DNA of 64,000 nucleotides from Paractinoplanes lichenicola (GTDB lineage Bacteria; Actinomycetota; Actinomycetes; Mycobacteriales; Micromonosporaceae). Position numbers and translations under genes: made by a program. Below are positions 26,366 to 35,213 of the stretch, one piece after another; position 1 is the first letter of the stretch; each line of letters opens with the position of its first letter. The stretch is taken from positions 1 through 64,000 of the forward strand of contig NZ_JAENHO010000010.1 of NCBI RefSeq assembly GCF_016785085.1, given 5' to 3'. The notes under the pieces are model-generated. The model saw nothing but the letters and a program-made list of their open reading frames with translations. It was not told the origin of the DNA and ran no database searches.

Positions 26366-27708
26366 TTGCCGATGACTCCGTTCATGGCGTCGACCCACTG
26401 CTGCGGGCTGACCTGGTTCTGGAACAGCTTCGCGATGTTGTCGAGCAGGGTCTCGGCCGCGGTCGGGCTGAGCGCCTGGTCCCACGACTGGGCGAAGGTC
26501 TTGGCGCCGTTGGCGATGGCGGCCATGTCCTTGAGGAACTGGGCGTCGGCGCCCTGGAAGAGGCTCTCGCTGCCCTTCAGCACCGGCACACCGCCGGACT
26601 TGACCCAGGCCGCCTTCTCGGCGTCGTCGACCAGCGTGGTCGAGAAGAACTTCTTCGCCGTCTCCTTCGCCTCGGCCGAGGCCTTGGAGGAGATCGAAAG
26701 ATACTGACCGGGGTTGCCGACCGTGTTGGTCGGGTCGCCCTTGCCGCCCTCGACCGGCGGGAAGTTCATCCAGCCCAGGCCGCCGTCCTTGACGAAGTTG
26801 CCGCCCTGCGCGACCTGGATGCCGTAGGACCAGGAGCCGTGCACCATCATGGCGGCCTTGCCCGTGTAGAGCAGCGCCTGGTCGGCGTTGGAGTCGGCCG
26901 CCGTGGACGAGAAGCCCTTCTGGAAGCCGTTCGCCTTCACCAGGTCCTGGATCTTGGTCAGCATGTCGAGCACGGCCGGGTCGCTCCACGCGTCCTTCTC
27001 GCCGGCGAACACGCGGTCGAAGACCTCGGAGCCCGCCGTACGGTCGAGGAGGAACTCCAGCCACATCATGTTGGTCCAGCGGGACTGCCCGGCCAGCGAG
27101 AACGGCGCGATCTTCTGTGCGTTGAACTTCGGCACGAGGGCCATGATGTCGCCCCACGACTGCGGGGGCTGCGCGCCGATCTTCTCGAACGCCTTCTTGT
27201 TGTAGAAGAGCACGATCGGCTGCACGGTCTCGATCGGCATCGCGTAGATCTTGCCGTTGACCGTGGCCGCGCCGAACGACGACGGCAGGATCTTGTCCTT
27301 GACCGCGGCGTTCTGGCCGAACCAGTCGGTCAGGTCCTCGACCTGGTTGGCCGCCACGTACTCCTTGAGGCCGCCACCGCCCCAGCCCCAGATCATCGTC
27401 GGGGCCTGGTTCGCGCCCAGCGCCGTCTTGATCTTCTGCTTGTAGGCGTCGTTCTGGTAGTAGAACTCTTCGATCTTGGTGCCCGAGTTCGCGTCGTTGA
27501 ACCGCTTGATCGACTCCTTGCGAACCGGCTCACCGGGCGGGCCGCTGAGCGACCAGTAGCTGGCGCCGCCACCGCTGCCGCCGCCGTTGGTGCTGCCGCC
27601 GCCGCTGTTCTCAGGGCCGGAGCTGCCACACGCGGCGAGCGCCGCGGCGCCCGCCGCACCCGCGGCAAGGCCGAGGAAGTTCCGCCGGGACATCGGGTTA
27701 TAGGTCAC
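26362..27708 (-). CDS. Sugar-binding lipoprotein of an ABC importer
   Basis: A 448-residue family 1 solute-binding protein. The signal is twin-arginine-like (MSRRNFLGLAAG) with lipobox ALAAC, then a Gly/Ser-rich flexible spacer of about 25 residues. The mature part has many Trp/Tyr residues suited to stacking on sugars (WGWGGGGLKEY, HGSWSYGIQ). GTG 27708 has GGAG 6 bases upstream. Divergent from the GH3 glycosidase. Best guess for the ligand is a beta-linked disaccharide such as xylobiose; this is inference from context. Confidence 0.87.
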   Translation of the reverse strand: MTYNPMSRRNFLGLAAGAAGAAALAACGSSGPENSGGGSTNGGGSGGGASYWSLSGPPGEPVRKESIKRFNDANSGTKIEEFYYQNDAYKQKIKTALGANQAPTMIWGWGGGGLKEYVAANQVEDLTDWFGQNAAVKDKILPSSFGAATVNGKIYAMPIETVQPIVLFYNKKAFEKIGAQPPQSWGDIMALVPKFNAQKIAPFSLAGQSRWTNMMWLEFLLDRTAGSEVFDRVFAGEKDAWSDPAVLDMLTKIQDLVKANGFQKGFSSTAADSNADQALLYTGKAAMMVHGSWSYGIQVAQGGNFVKDGGLGWMNFPPVEGGKGDPTNTVGNPGQYLSISSKASAEAKETAKKFFSTTLVDDAEKAAWVKSGGVPVLKGSESLFQGADAQFLKDMAAIANGAKTFAQSWDQALSPTAAETLLDNIAKLFQNQVSPQQWVDAMNGVIGK

Positions 27709-28025
27709 GCTGATCTCCGTACTCGAGTGCCGCCGTCGGGGCAGCGAGAGAATCGCCGTGGTAGGTGGTCGTCCGCGTCACAGAGGCTGCAAGTTTCGCT
27801 CGACAACCGCAAATTAACACGAGGTTTCGTTAACGTAGGGTTTCGGCTTGATCATGTCAAGGGTCTTGCTGTGGTCGCGCTCCCACGGCGAGAGTGGACG
27901 CGATCCCGACCAGCGCGCACAGCCTGATTAAGATCATCCGGCACCGAAACATTGCACTGTGCAAACACTGAAAGTTTCGGAGCCGCAATCCAGGAACCGC
28001 CCAGGAAACACTGAGGAGCTGCGCC
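27709..28025. promoter_or_regulatory. Divergent control region with several LacI half-sites and a second palindrome
   Basis: The 317-bp spacer between the binding-protein gene and the GH3 gene has no gene. It carries TGCAAGTTTCG (27788-27798), GAGGTTTCG (27821-27829), GGGTTTCGG (about 27838-27846), CCGAAAC (27944-27950) and TGAAAGTTTCG (27969-27979), all variants of the CGAAAGTTTCG site upstream of the LacI gene. Between the last two is a separate perfect palindrome TTGCAC-T-GTGCAA (27952-27964). The clustering suggests cooperative repression of both transcripts. Confidence 0.6.
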
Positions 28026-30380
28026 GTGACCATAGAACCGGCACGCAAGCCATGGCAGGACCCGGCGCTACCCGTCGCCGAGCGCGTCGACGCGCTGCTC
28101 GCCGCGATGACCCTCGAGGAGAAGCTCGGCCAGCTCGGCAGCCGCTGGGTCGGCAACGACATGCAGGCCGAAGAGGAGGCGATCGCTCCTGAAGAGACCC
28201 TCAACGTCGCTCCTATGCAGGACGTTTTCGCGGCTTCTGGCACGATACCCCTGGAGGAGGCCAGCCGGGACGGACTCGGGCACCTGACCCGGGTTTACGG
28301 TAGTCACCCCCTCACTGCCACCGAAGGCGCCGCCGAGGTCGTTCGTCAGCAGCACATCGTCCTGGCCAACTCGCGCCTGAGCATTCCGGCGATCGTGCAC
28401 GAGGAATGCCTGACCGGGTTCACCACGTTCGGCGCCACGGTCTATCCGGCCGCGATCGCCTGGGGCGCCACCTTCGACCCCGAGCTGGTCGAGCGGATGG
28501 CCGCCGCGATCGGCCGCGACATGGCCGCCGTGGGCGTGCACCAGGGCCTGTCCCCCGTGCTCGACGTGGTGCGCGACTACCGCTGGGGCCGGGTCGAGGA
28601 GACCATCGGCGAGGACCCGTACCTGGTGGCGCTGCTCGGCGCGGGATACGTACGGGGTCTGCAGAGCGCCGGGGTGATCGCGACGCTCAAGCACTTCGCC
28701 GGGTATTCGGCGTCGCGCGGCGCCCGCAACCACGGCCCGGTGCCGATGGGCCGGCGCGAGCTGCTCGACGTCATCCTGCCGACGTTCGAGACCGCGATCC
28801 GCGAGGCCGGCGCGGGCTCGGTGATGAACTCCTACTCGGACATCGACGGCCTGCCCGCGGTGGCCGACCCGTGGCTGTTCACCGAGCTGCTGCGCGACCG
28901 GTGGGGCTTCACCGGCACGGTCGTCTCCGACTACTGGGCGGTGCCGTTCCTGGCCACCACCCACCACGTGGCCGAGGACATGGCCGACGCCGGCGCGCAG
29001 TCGCTGACCGCGGGCATCGACGTCGAGCTGCCCGACACGCTGGGCTTCGGCCCCGGCCTGATCGGCAAGGTCGACGAGGCGCTGATCGACCGGGCCGCCC
29101 GCCGCCTGCTGACCCAGAAAATTGAGCTCGGCCTGCTCGACGCGGACTGGACGCCCGAGAAGTCAGTCGCGGCCGCCGCGGGCACCGACCTCGACTCGGC
29201 GGACAACCGCGCGCTGGCCCGGGAGATGGCCGAGCGCTCGATCGTGCTGCTCGACGCGGGCACGGCGCTGCCCCTGGCCGACGGCGTCGCCCGGCTCGCC
29301 GTCGTCGGACCGGCCGCGGCCGACCCCCGTACGTTCATGGGCTGTTACGCCTTCCCCAACCACGTGCTGCCGCGCTATCCGCAGGCCGGGCTCGGCATCG
29401 ACGTGCCGACCACGGTCGACGCGCTGAAGTCTGCCCTTTCCGGCACCGAGGTCGTGTACGAACAGGGTTGCGCGGTGATCGGCGACGACAAGTCGGGCTT
29501 CGCGGCGGCGGTCGAGGCGGCCCGCGGCGCCGACGTGACCGTGGCGATGGTGGGCGACCTGGCCGGCCTGTTCGGGCACGGCACCTCGGGCGAGGGCTGC
29601 GACGCCGAGGACCTCACGCTGCCCGGCGTGCAGGCCGAGCTGATCGAGGAGCTGCTGGCCACGGGCAAGCCGGTCGTCGTGGTTGTGGTCTCCGGCCGCC
29701 CGTACGCGCTGGGGCAGGTCGCCTCGCGCGCGGCCGGCCTCGTACAGGCGTTCATGCCGGGCGAGGAGGGCGGCGCCGCGATCGCGGGCGTCCTGACGGG
29801 CCGCGTCAACCCGGGCGGCAAGCTGCCCGTGCAGATCCCGCGGCACCCGGGCGGCCAGCCCGGCACCTACCTGCTGCCCTCGCTGGGCGCGGAGAACACG
29901 GGGGTCAGCAACCTGGACCCGACGCCGCTGTTCGCCTTCGGCCACGGCCGCTCGTACACCACCTTCGAGGTGGACGACCTGCGGATCAGCGCGACCGAGG
30001 TGCCGGTCGACGGCGAGTTCGAGGTGACCGTACGGGTCCGCAACACCGGCTCGCGCCCCGGCGACGAGGTCGTGCAGCTCTACCTGAAGGACCTGGTGGC
30101 GCAGGTGACCCGGCCGGTGAAGCAGCTGACCGGTTTCGCCCGGGTGCCGCTGGCGGCGGGCGAGGCCAAGGACGTGACCTTCACGGTGCACGCCGACCGC
30201 ACGGCCTTCACCGGGCGCGACTTCTCGCGGATCGTCGAGCCGGGCGAGCTGGACGTGCTGGTCGGCACGTCGGCGGCCGACCTGCCGTGCACGGGCCGGG
30301 TGCGGCTGACCGGCTCAGTGCGCGTGGTCGGCGACCGGGACCGCCGGCTGGTCACCCCGGTCACCGTGGAAAAGGTCTAA
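28026..30380 (+). CDS. Glycoside hydrolase family 3 beta-xylosidase/beta-glucosidase
   Basis: A 784-residue GH3 enzyme. The catalytic nucleophile Asp302 is in TVVSDYWAV; KHFAGYS and the GEDPYL segment are standard GH3 substrate-binding elements. The second (alpha/beta) domain follows, and the C-terminal about 100 residues are a fibronectin III-like domain (VRVRNTGSRPGDEVVQLYL). No signal peptide, so intracellular, acting on the oligosaccharide imported by the divergent ABC system. GTG 28026 has GAGGAG 7 bases upstream. Beta-xylosidase is favoured by context over beta-glucosidase. The 3' end overlaps the convergent LuxR gene by 66 bp. Confidence 0.88.
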   Translation: MTIEPARKPWQDPALPVAERVDALLAAMTLEEKLGQLGSRWVGNDMQAEEEAIAPEETLNVAPMQDVFAASGTIPLEEASRDGLGHLTRVYGSHPLTATEGAAEVVRQQHIVLANSRLSIPAIVHEECLTGFTTFGATVYPAAIAWGATFDPELVERMAAAIGRDMAAVGVHQGLSPVLDVVRDYRWGRVEETIGEDPYLVALLGAGYVRGLQSAGVIATLKHFAGYSASRGARNHGPVPMGRRELLDVILPTFETAIREAGAGSVMNSYSDIDGLPAVADPWLFTELLRDRWGFTGTVVSDYWAVPFLATTHHVAEDMADAGAQSLTAGIDVELPDTLGFGPGLIGKVDEALIDRAARRLLTQKIELGLLDADWTPEKSVAAAAGTDLDSADNRALAREMAERSIVLLDAGTALPLADGVARLAVVGPAAADPRTFMGCYAFPNHVLPRYPQAGLGIDVPTTVDALKSALSGTEVVYEQGCAVIGDDKSGFAAAVEAARGADVTVAMVGDLAGLFGHGTSGEGCDAEDLTLPGVQAELIEELLATGKPVVVVVVSGRPYALGQVASRAAGLVQAFMPGEEGGAAIAGVLTGRVNPGGKLPVQIPRHPGGQPGTYLLPSLGAENTGVSNLDPTPLFAFGHGRSYTTFEVDDLRISATEVPVDGEFEVTVRVRNTGSRPGDEVVQLYLKDLVAQVTRPVKQLTGFARVPLAAGEAKDVTFTVHADRTAFTGRDFSRIVEPGELDVLVGTSAADLPCTGRVRLTGSVRVVGDRDRRLVTPVTVEKV

Positions 30381-33089
30381 CCGGGCCAGCTCGGTGCGCG
30401 ACCGCACGCCCAGCCGGGCGAAGACGTTGCGCAGGTGATGGTCGATCGTGCGGGGGCTCAGGTGCAGCTGCTGGGCCACCTCACGGTTGGTCGCGCCCTC
30501 GGCGACCAGCCCCGCGATCCGCTCCTGCTGGGCGGTGAGCGGGGCACGGCCGACCGGGCCGATCCGCTCCCCCGCCGCGCGCAGCTCCCGGGCGGCCTGC
30601 TCGGCCCACGGCCCGGCGTCGAAGCGGTGGAAAGTCTCGGCGGCACGGCGCAGATGATCGCGGGCCTCGGCCGGGCGGCGGTGCCGGCGCAGGTGCCGGC
30701 CGTAAAGAAGCTGGGTGTGGGCCCGGGCGTAGCCGCCGTCGGGGTCACGCTCGTGCCAGCCCAGCGCCTCCCGGAAGCAGTCGTCGGCGGCCGCGGCGTC
30801 GGTCAGCGCCCGGCACCGGCTGCGCAGCGCGAGCCAGCCCGGCCGTCCGGTGCGCCCGGCCCACCGGTCGAAGACGTCGTTGCGCGCGCCGGTGGTCTCG
30901 ACCAGGTGCGGGGCGACGGCCACGCGCAAGACCATCGACCCCGTACGGGCCACCCGCACGAGCCGTTGGGCCGCGCGCGCCGGTTCCCCGTCGACCAGGT
31001 CGAGCAGTGCCTCCGACCAGTCCGCCAGCTTCCCCAGCTCCTCGGCAGCGTGCTCGCGGGCGGTCGCGGCGTCACCCCGGAACGCGGCCAGCAGCCCGAG
31101 CAGAGACAAATGGGCGGCGACCAGGTCGGCCCCGCCGGCGGTCGCGGCCCCGTCCAGAGCGAGCTCGTGCGCGGCATCATGACGGCCCGCGGCCAGCTCC
31201 GCGTACGCGGCCACCTCGAGCGCCCGCGGCAGCAGCGCCGCGTCCCCGAGCTCACGGGCCAGCGTCACGGCCCGCCCGGCCAGGCGCGCGGCCCGGTCGT
31301 CGTCGCCGAGCACGATGCCCGCGTCGGCCGCCCGGATCAGCGCGGTCGCGTCGCCGCTGCGCTCGCCCAGCCGCACGACCTCCCGCAGATGCCCGAAACC
31401 GGCCTCCTCGTCGCCGGTGAGCAGGTCGGCCATCCCCAGCACCTGCTGGACGGCGAGCTCGGTGCCGGGGCGCCCGTCGCGGCAGCGGTCGGCGGCCTGT
31501 CGCGCCAACCCGGGGAACGAACCCGCTTCCCCCGTACGCCCACACGCCTCCCCCGCCACCACCAGCGCGTCAAGGGCGGCGGCGGGGTCGGTCGCCATCG
31601 TCTCCGCGGCCACGCCGAGCAGCGTGTCCCGTGACTCGGCGGGCGCGCCGCGCGCGTGCAGCTCGGCGATCAGGGCCCGCGCCCGGGCCTGGACGACGGT
31701 GTTGCCGGTCGCGTTGCCCGCCCGCCGCAGCAGGGGCGCCGCGTCCCGGGGGCGGCCCGCGGCCAGGGCGCTGCGGGCGGCGGCCAGCGCGGCTTCCGCG
31801 GCCACCCGCGGATCGGCGCTGAGGTCGGCCGCTCGGCGGCGGGCGTGGAAGGCTTCGGGGGCCGGGGCGTTCTTGGCCGCTTCGAGCAGGTCGCGGGCCA
31901 GGTCGTCGTCGGTCCCTGTGGTGACGGCCGCCTGATGCACGAGGGCGGCCAGGGTGCGGCCACGTTTGGCCAGCACGGTGGCCAGGCTCAGGTGGGCGGC
32001 GTGGCGTTGGCCGATCGGGGCGTCGCCGTAGACGACCGTCCGCAACACTTCCGGCGTAAACCGGACGCCGCTCGACGACACCTCGACGAGGCCCGCTCGC
32101 TCTGCGGGTTCGAGGTCGCCCAAACGCGCACTATCGAGCACCCTCGCGCACTCCCGCGTGCGCAGGCCGTCGCTCGCGGCCGCCACGAGGTCGGTGGGGG
32201 TGGCGTCCGGGGCGGTGGCGGCCAGGAGCAACAGGCGGCGGGTGGCCGCGGGCAGGACCGACATCAGGGCGTTGCCGTGGCGGCGGAGGGTGCTGGCGGG
32301 TGGCAGGGCGAGGGGCGGTGGGTCGAAGCCGCGGCGCTGGGCCGGGGTCAGCGCGCTGACGAGGTCGGTGAGGGCGCCGGGGTGGCCCGCGGCCAGGTCG
32401 GTCAGGGCGGCCGCGACCTCTGGGGCGAGATCGGGCGCGCAGCTTTTGAGGAGGGCGAGGCTTGCGGTCTCCGGCAGCGGCTCCAACCGGCTCAGCGGCA
32501 GGTCAGCCGCCGTGGCCAGGCCCCGGTCGTCGGCGGTCACGGTGGCCAGCAGGGCGACGGGCAGGCCGCTCAGGCGGCGGGCGACCAGGCGGAGCTGCTG
32601 CCACGACAGCGGGTCGAGACGGTCGGCGTCGTCGATCAGCAGAAGCAGCGGGCCCCGGCCGGCGGCCCGGCGCAGCAGGGCGAGCACGCCCACTCCGAGC
32701 GTCAGCGGGCCGGCCGCGGGTGGGCGTCCGTCGATCACGTCAGTCAGGGGCGCCTGCTGACGCGTGGGCAGGCTCGGGACGAGATCGGCCAGCGGCTCGA
32801 GCAGGCGTTGCAGACCGGCGAGGGCGAACTCCGACTCGTCGGCATGCCCCTCGACGGCCAGCGTGAGCAGCCCCAGGGCGCTCGCGGACGGCTGACTCCT
32901 GGCGAACGCATGCGGCTGGCTCCCGGCGGCCGCGTGCAGCAGGGTTGTGCGGCCCTCGCCCGGGGCGCCGGCCAGCACCAGGGCGCCGCCACGGCCGTTC
33001 TTCGCCGCCGCCAGCAGCGCGCTGATCGCCGTCAGTTGCGCTTGCCGACCGTACGGGAAGGAATTTTGCACTTGACGTGCACTAACCAT
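30315..33089 (-). CDS. Large LuxR-family (LAL-type) regulator
   Basis: A 924-residue protein: N-terminal AAA ATPase region, long helical/TPR-like middle, and a C-terminal LuxR helix-turn-helix (LTAQQERIAGLVAEGATNRE, then VAQQLHLSPRTIDHHLRNVF). The P-loop reads GAPGEGRTT with Arg47 where Lys is expected; Walker B LLLLIDDAD is intact. ATP binding may therefore be altered. ATG 33089 has CAGACT 6 bases upstream, fitting a leaderless start. Target genes are unknown; the divergent neighbour is the secreted cutinase-like gene. Confidence 0.85.
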   Translation of the reverse strand: MVSARQVQNSFPYGRQAQLTAISALLAAAKNGRGGALVLAGAPGEGRTTLLHAAAGSQPHAFARSQPSASALGLLTLAVEGHADESEFALAGLQRLLEPLADLVPSLPTRQQAPLTDVIDGRPPAAGPLTLGVGVLALLRRAAGRGPLLLLIDDADRLDPLSWQQLRLVARRLSGLPVALLATVTADDRGLATAADLPLSRLEPLPETASLALLKSCAPDLAPEVAAALTDLAAGHPGALTDLVSALTPAQRRGFDPPPLALPPASTLRRHGNALMSVLPAATRRLLLLAATAPDATPTDLVAAASDGLRTRECARVLDSARLGDLEPAERAGLVEVSSSGVRFTPEVLRTVVYGDAPIGQRHAAHLSLATVLAKRGRTLAALVHQAAVTTGTDDDLARDLLEAAKNAPAPEAFHARRRAADLSADPRVAAEAALAAARSALAAGRPRDAAPLLRRAGNATGNTVVQARARALIAELHARGAPAESRDTLLGVAAETMATDPAAALDALVVAGEACGRTGEAGSFPGLARQAADRCRDGRPGTELAVQQVLGMADLLTGDEEAGFGHLREVVRLGERSGDATALIRAADAGIVLGDDDRAARLAGRAVTLARELGDAALLPRALEVAAYAELAAGRHDAAHELALDGAATAGGADLVAAHLSLLGLLAAFRGDAATAREHAAEELGKLADWSEALLDLVDGEPARAAQRLVRVARTGSMVLRVAVAPHLVETTGARNDVFDRWAGRTGRPGWLALRSRCRALTDAAAADDCFREALGWHERDPDGGYARAHTQLLYGRHLRRHRRPAEARDHLRRAAETFHRFDAGPWAEQAARELRAAGERIGPVGRAPLTAQQERIAGLVAEGATNREVAQQLHLSPRTIDHHLRNVFARLGVRSRTELARLDLFHGDRGDQPAVPVADHAH

Positions 33090-33256
33090 GTCGCGAGTCT
33101 GTCGCCGCAGGTCGCGGTGGGGAAGGTGGCGGCGCGGACTTTTCGGCAGATGAAATTTCTAGCGTGTTACAAGGCCGGTGGTTTCGCCGATGCGCACCGC
33201 GCGGAGCCGCGCAAACACTGACCGCCATCAATCCCCAATTATCGGGAGCGTGTCAG

Positions 33257-34129
33257 GTGCAGCAACTTCGCAAACCACGCCGGTTCTTCCTCGCGATGGG
33301 CGCGGCCGCCGCACTGGCTGCCGGGCTCGGCGCGGCGCCGGCTCAGGCCGCCGACAACCCGTACGAGCGGGGGCCGGCCCCCACGACCGCCGCGCTCGAC
33401 GCCAGCCGTGGGCCCTACAGCGTGGCCACCGAGAACGTGTCCTCGCTGGTCACCGGATTCGGCGGCGGCACGATCTACTACCCGACCAGCACCGCCGACG
33501 GCACCTTCGGGGCGGTCGCCATCTCGCCCGGCTTCACCGCCCGCTGGTCGAGCATCTCGTGGCTGGGCCCGCGCCTCGCGTCGCACGGCTTCGTGGTGAT
33601 CGGCATCGAGACCAACACCCTGTACGACCAGCCCGGCTCGCGCGGCGACCAGCTGCTGGCCGCGCTCGACTACCTGACGCGGTCGAGCTCGGTGCGGTCC
33701 CGGATCGACGCCACGCGGCTGGCCGTGGCCGGTCACTCGATGGGCGGCGGCGGGAGCCTCGAGGCCGCCCGCACCCGGCCGTCGCTGCAGGCGGCCGTCC
33801 CGCTGGCCCCGTGGAACGCGACCAAGAGCTGGTCGACGCTGCGGGTGCCGACCCTGATCGTCGGCGGCGAGAGCGACACCATCGCGCCGGTCGCGTCGCA
33901 CTCGATCCCGTTCTACAACAGCATCCCGTCCGCGTCGGAGAAGGCGTACCTGGAGCTCAACAACGCCTCGCACTTCTTCCCGCAGACCACCAACACGTTC
34001 ACCGCCCGCCTCGCCACGGCCTGGCTGAAGCGCTTCGTCGACAACGACACCCGCTACGACCAGTTCATCTGCCCGGGCCCGGCGAACACCTCCATCTCGG
34101 ACTATCGCAACACCTGTCCGCTCGTCTGA
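33257..34129 (+). CDS. Secreted cutinase / PET-hydrolase-like polyester hydrolase
   Basis: A 290-residue alpha/beta hydrolase with a signal peptide cleaved after AQA (about residue 31); the mature protein starts ADNPYERG. It follows bacterial cutinases (TfCut2, LCC) along its length: Ser161 in GHSMGGGGS, Asp207 in GGESDTIAPV, His239 in NNASHFFPQ. Trp186 (PLAPWN) and Met162 are in place, and Cys272-Cys287 make the conserved C-terminal disulfide. The oxyanion residue is Phe93 (SPGFTAR) rather than Tyr. The extra disulfide of IsPETase is absent. GTG 33257 follows GGGAG at 8 bases. Natural role is probably cutin or other polyester hydrolysis. Confidence 0.88.
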   Translation: MQQLRKPRRFFLAMGAAAALAAGLGAAPAQAADNPYERGPAPTTAALDASRGPYSVATENVSSLVTGFGGGTIYYPTSTADGTFGAVAISPGFTARWSSISWLGPRLASHGFVVIGIETNTLYDQPGSRGDQLLAALDYLTRSSSVRSRIDATRLAVAGHSMGGGGSLEAARTRPSLQAAVPLAPWNATKSWSTLRVPTLIVGGESDTIAPVASHSIPFYNSIPSASEKAYLELNNASHFFPQTTNTFTARLATAWLKRFVDNDTRYDQFICPGPANTSISDYRNTCPLV

Positions 34130-34139
34130 CCCGACACGA

Positions 34140-34165
34140 CCGGCCGGCGGACCCCCGCCGGCCGG
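34140..34165 (+). terminator. Hairpin terminator after the cutinase-like gene
   Basis: CCGGCCGGCGG, loop ACCC, CCGCCGGCCGG: a perfect 11-bp stem starting 11 bases after the stop. It separates the hydrolase from the LacI gene that follows. Confidence 0.8.
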
Positions 34166-34176
34166 CTCCGTGCGGT

Positions 34177-34182
34177 TATCCT
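34177..34182 (+). promoter_or_regulatory. -10 element of the second LacI gene, leaderless arrangement
   Basis: TATCCT ends 7 bases before the ATG at 34190 and no ribosome binding site is present, so transcription should begin at or next to the start codon. Confidence 0.5.
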
Positions 34183-34189
34183 GCCGCGG

Positions 34190-35203
34190 ATGAGCGTCAA
34201 ACGTGGTCGGCCGCCGGGCATGATGGACGTCGCCCGGCTCGCGGGGGTGTCGCATCAGACGGTGTCGCGTGTGCTCAACGAGCACCCGAACGTCAGCGAG
34301 CAGACCCGCCTCAAGGTCCAGGCGGCCATTGCCGAGCTCGGCTACCGGCCCGATCGTGCCGCCCGCGCGCTGGTCACCGGCACGTCCAAGGTGATCGGCG
34401 TCGTCGCGCAAAACTCTTCCCTGTACGGTCCGGCGTCGATGCTGACCGCGTTCGAGGAGGCGGCGCAGGCCACCGGGTTCGCGGTCAACGTGGGCAGTGT
34501 GCGCAACCTCGACGAACGGTCGATCGCGGATGCGGTGGAGCGGCATCTCGACCAGCGCGTCGCCGGGCTCGTTGTGATCGCGCCCGTGGCCAGCGCCGGT
34601 CCCGCCCTGGCCAAGCTGCCGGGCGACGTGCCGCTGGTGACCATCGACGGCGACCCCGAACGCTCGTCCACGCTGGTGACCGTCGACCAGGTCGCCGGGG
34701 CCCGCGCCGCCACCGAGCACCTGCTGAGCCAGGGGCACGCGTCGGTCTGGCACATCTCGGGCCCGGCCGACTGGTTCGACGCGGCCGGGCGCATCCAGGG
34801 CTGGGAGGCGGCCCTGCGCGAGGCCGGCCGCGAGATCCCGCCGCTGCTGACCGGCGACTGGAGCGCGGCGTCGGGCTATCGCAACGGCCAGCTGCTGGCG
34901 CGCCTGCCCGAGGCGACCGCGGTCTTCGCGGCCAACGACCACATCGCGCTGGGGCTGCTGCGGGCGCTCAACGAGCACGGGCGCCGGGTGCCGGCCGACG
35001 TCAGCATCGTGGGCTTCGACGACGTACCGGAAGCGGGTTTCTACAACCCCCCGCTGACGACGATCAAGCCCGACTTCGACGCGGTGGCGACGGCCTCGCT
35101 GGAGCTGCTGCTGGCGCAGATCGAATCGGGAACCACCGATGCCGTACGCCGGACGATCGAGCCCACCCTCGTGGTGCGGGAAAGCGTCGCACCCCCGGCG
35201 TAG
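34190..35203 (+). CDS. LacI-family transcriptional regulator
   Basis: A 337-residue regulator: helix-turn-helix MMDVARLAGVSHQTVSRVLN with a Lys/Arg-rich leader (SVKRGRPPG), then a sugar-binding domain (VFAANDHIALGLL, SIVGFDDVPEAGFYNPPLTT). It is cut off from the upstream hydrolase by a strong terminator and reads toward the exonuclease gene 10 bp away. No obvious sugar operon adjoins it, so its targets lie elsewhere or include itself. Confidence 0.85.
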   Translation: MSVKRGRPPGMMDVARLAGVSHQTVSRVLNEHPNVSEQTRLKVQAAIAELGYRPDRAARALVTGTSKVIGVVAQNSSLYGPASMLTAFEEAAQATGFAVNVGSVRNLDERSIADAVERHLDQRVAGLVVIAPVASAGPALAKLPGDVPLVTIDGDPERSSTLVTVDQVAGARAATEHLLSQGHASVWHISGPADWFDAAGRIQGWEAALREAGREIPPLLTGDWSAASGYRNGQLLARLPEATAVFAANDHIALGLLRALNEHGRRVPADVSIVGFDDVPEAGFYNPPLTTIKPDFDAVATASLELLLAQIESGTTDAVRRTIEPTLVVRESVAPPA

Positions 35204-35213
35204 TCTCTCTCGC

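Noticed and set aside
33067..33081. TGCAC-N5-GTGCA as a firm operator
   Set aside because: It lies within the first codons of the LuxR gene and has no second copy; kept only as a remark.
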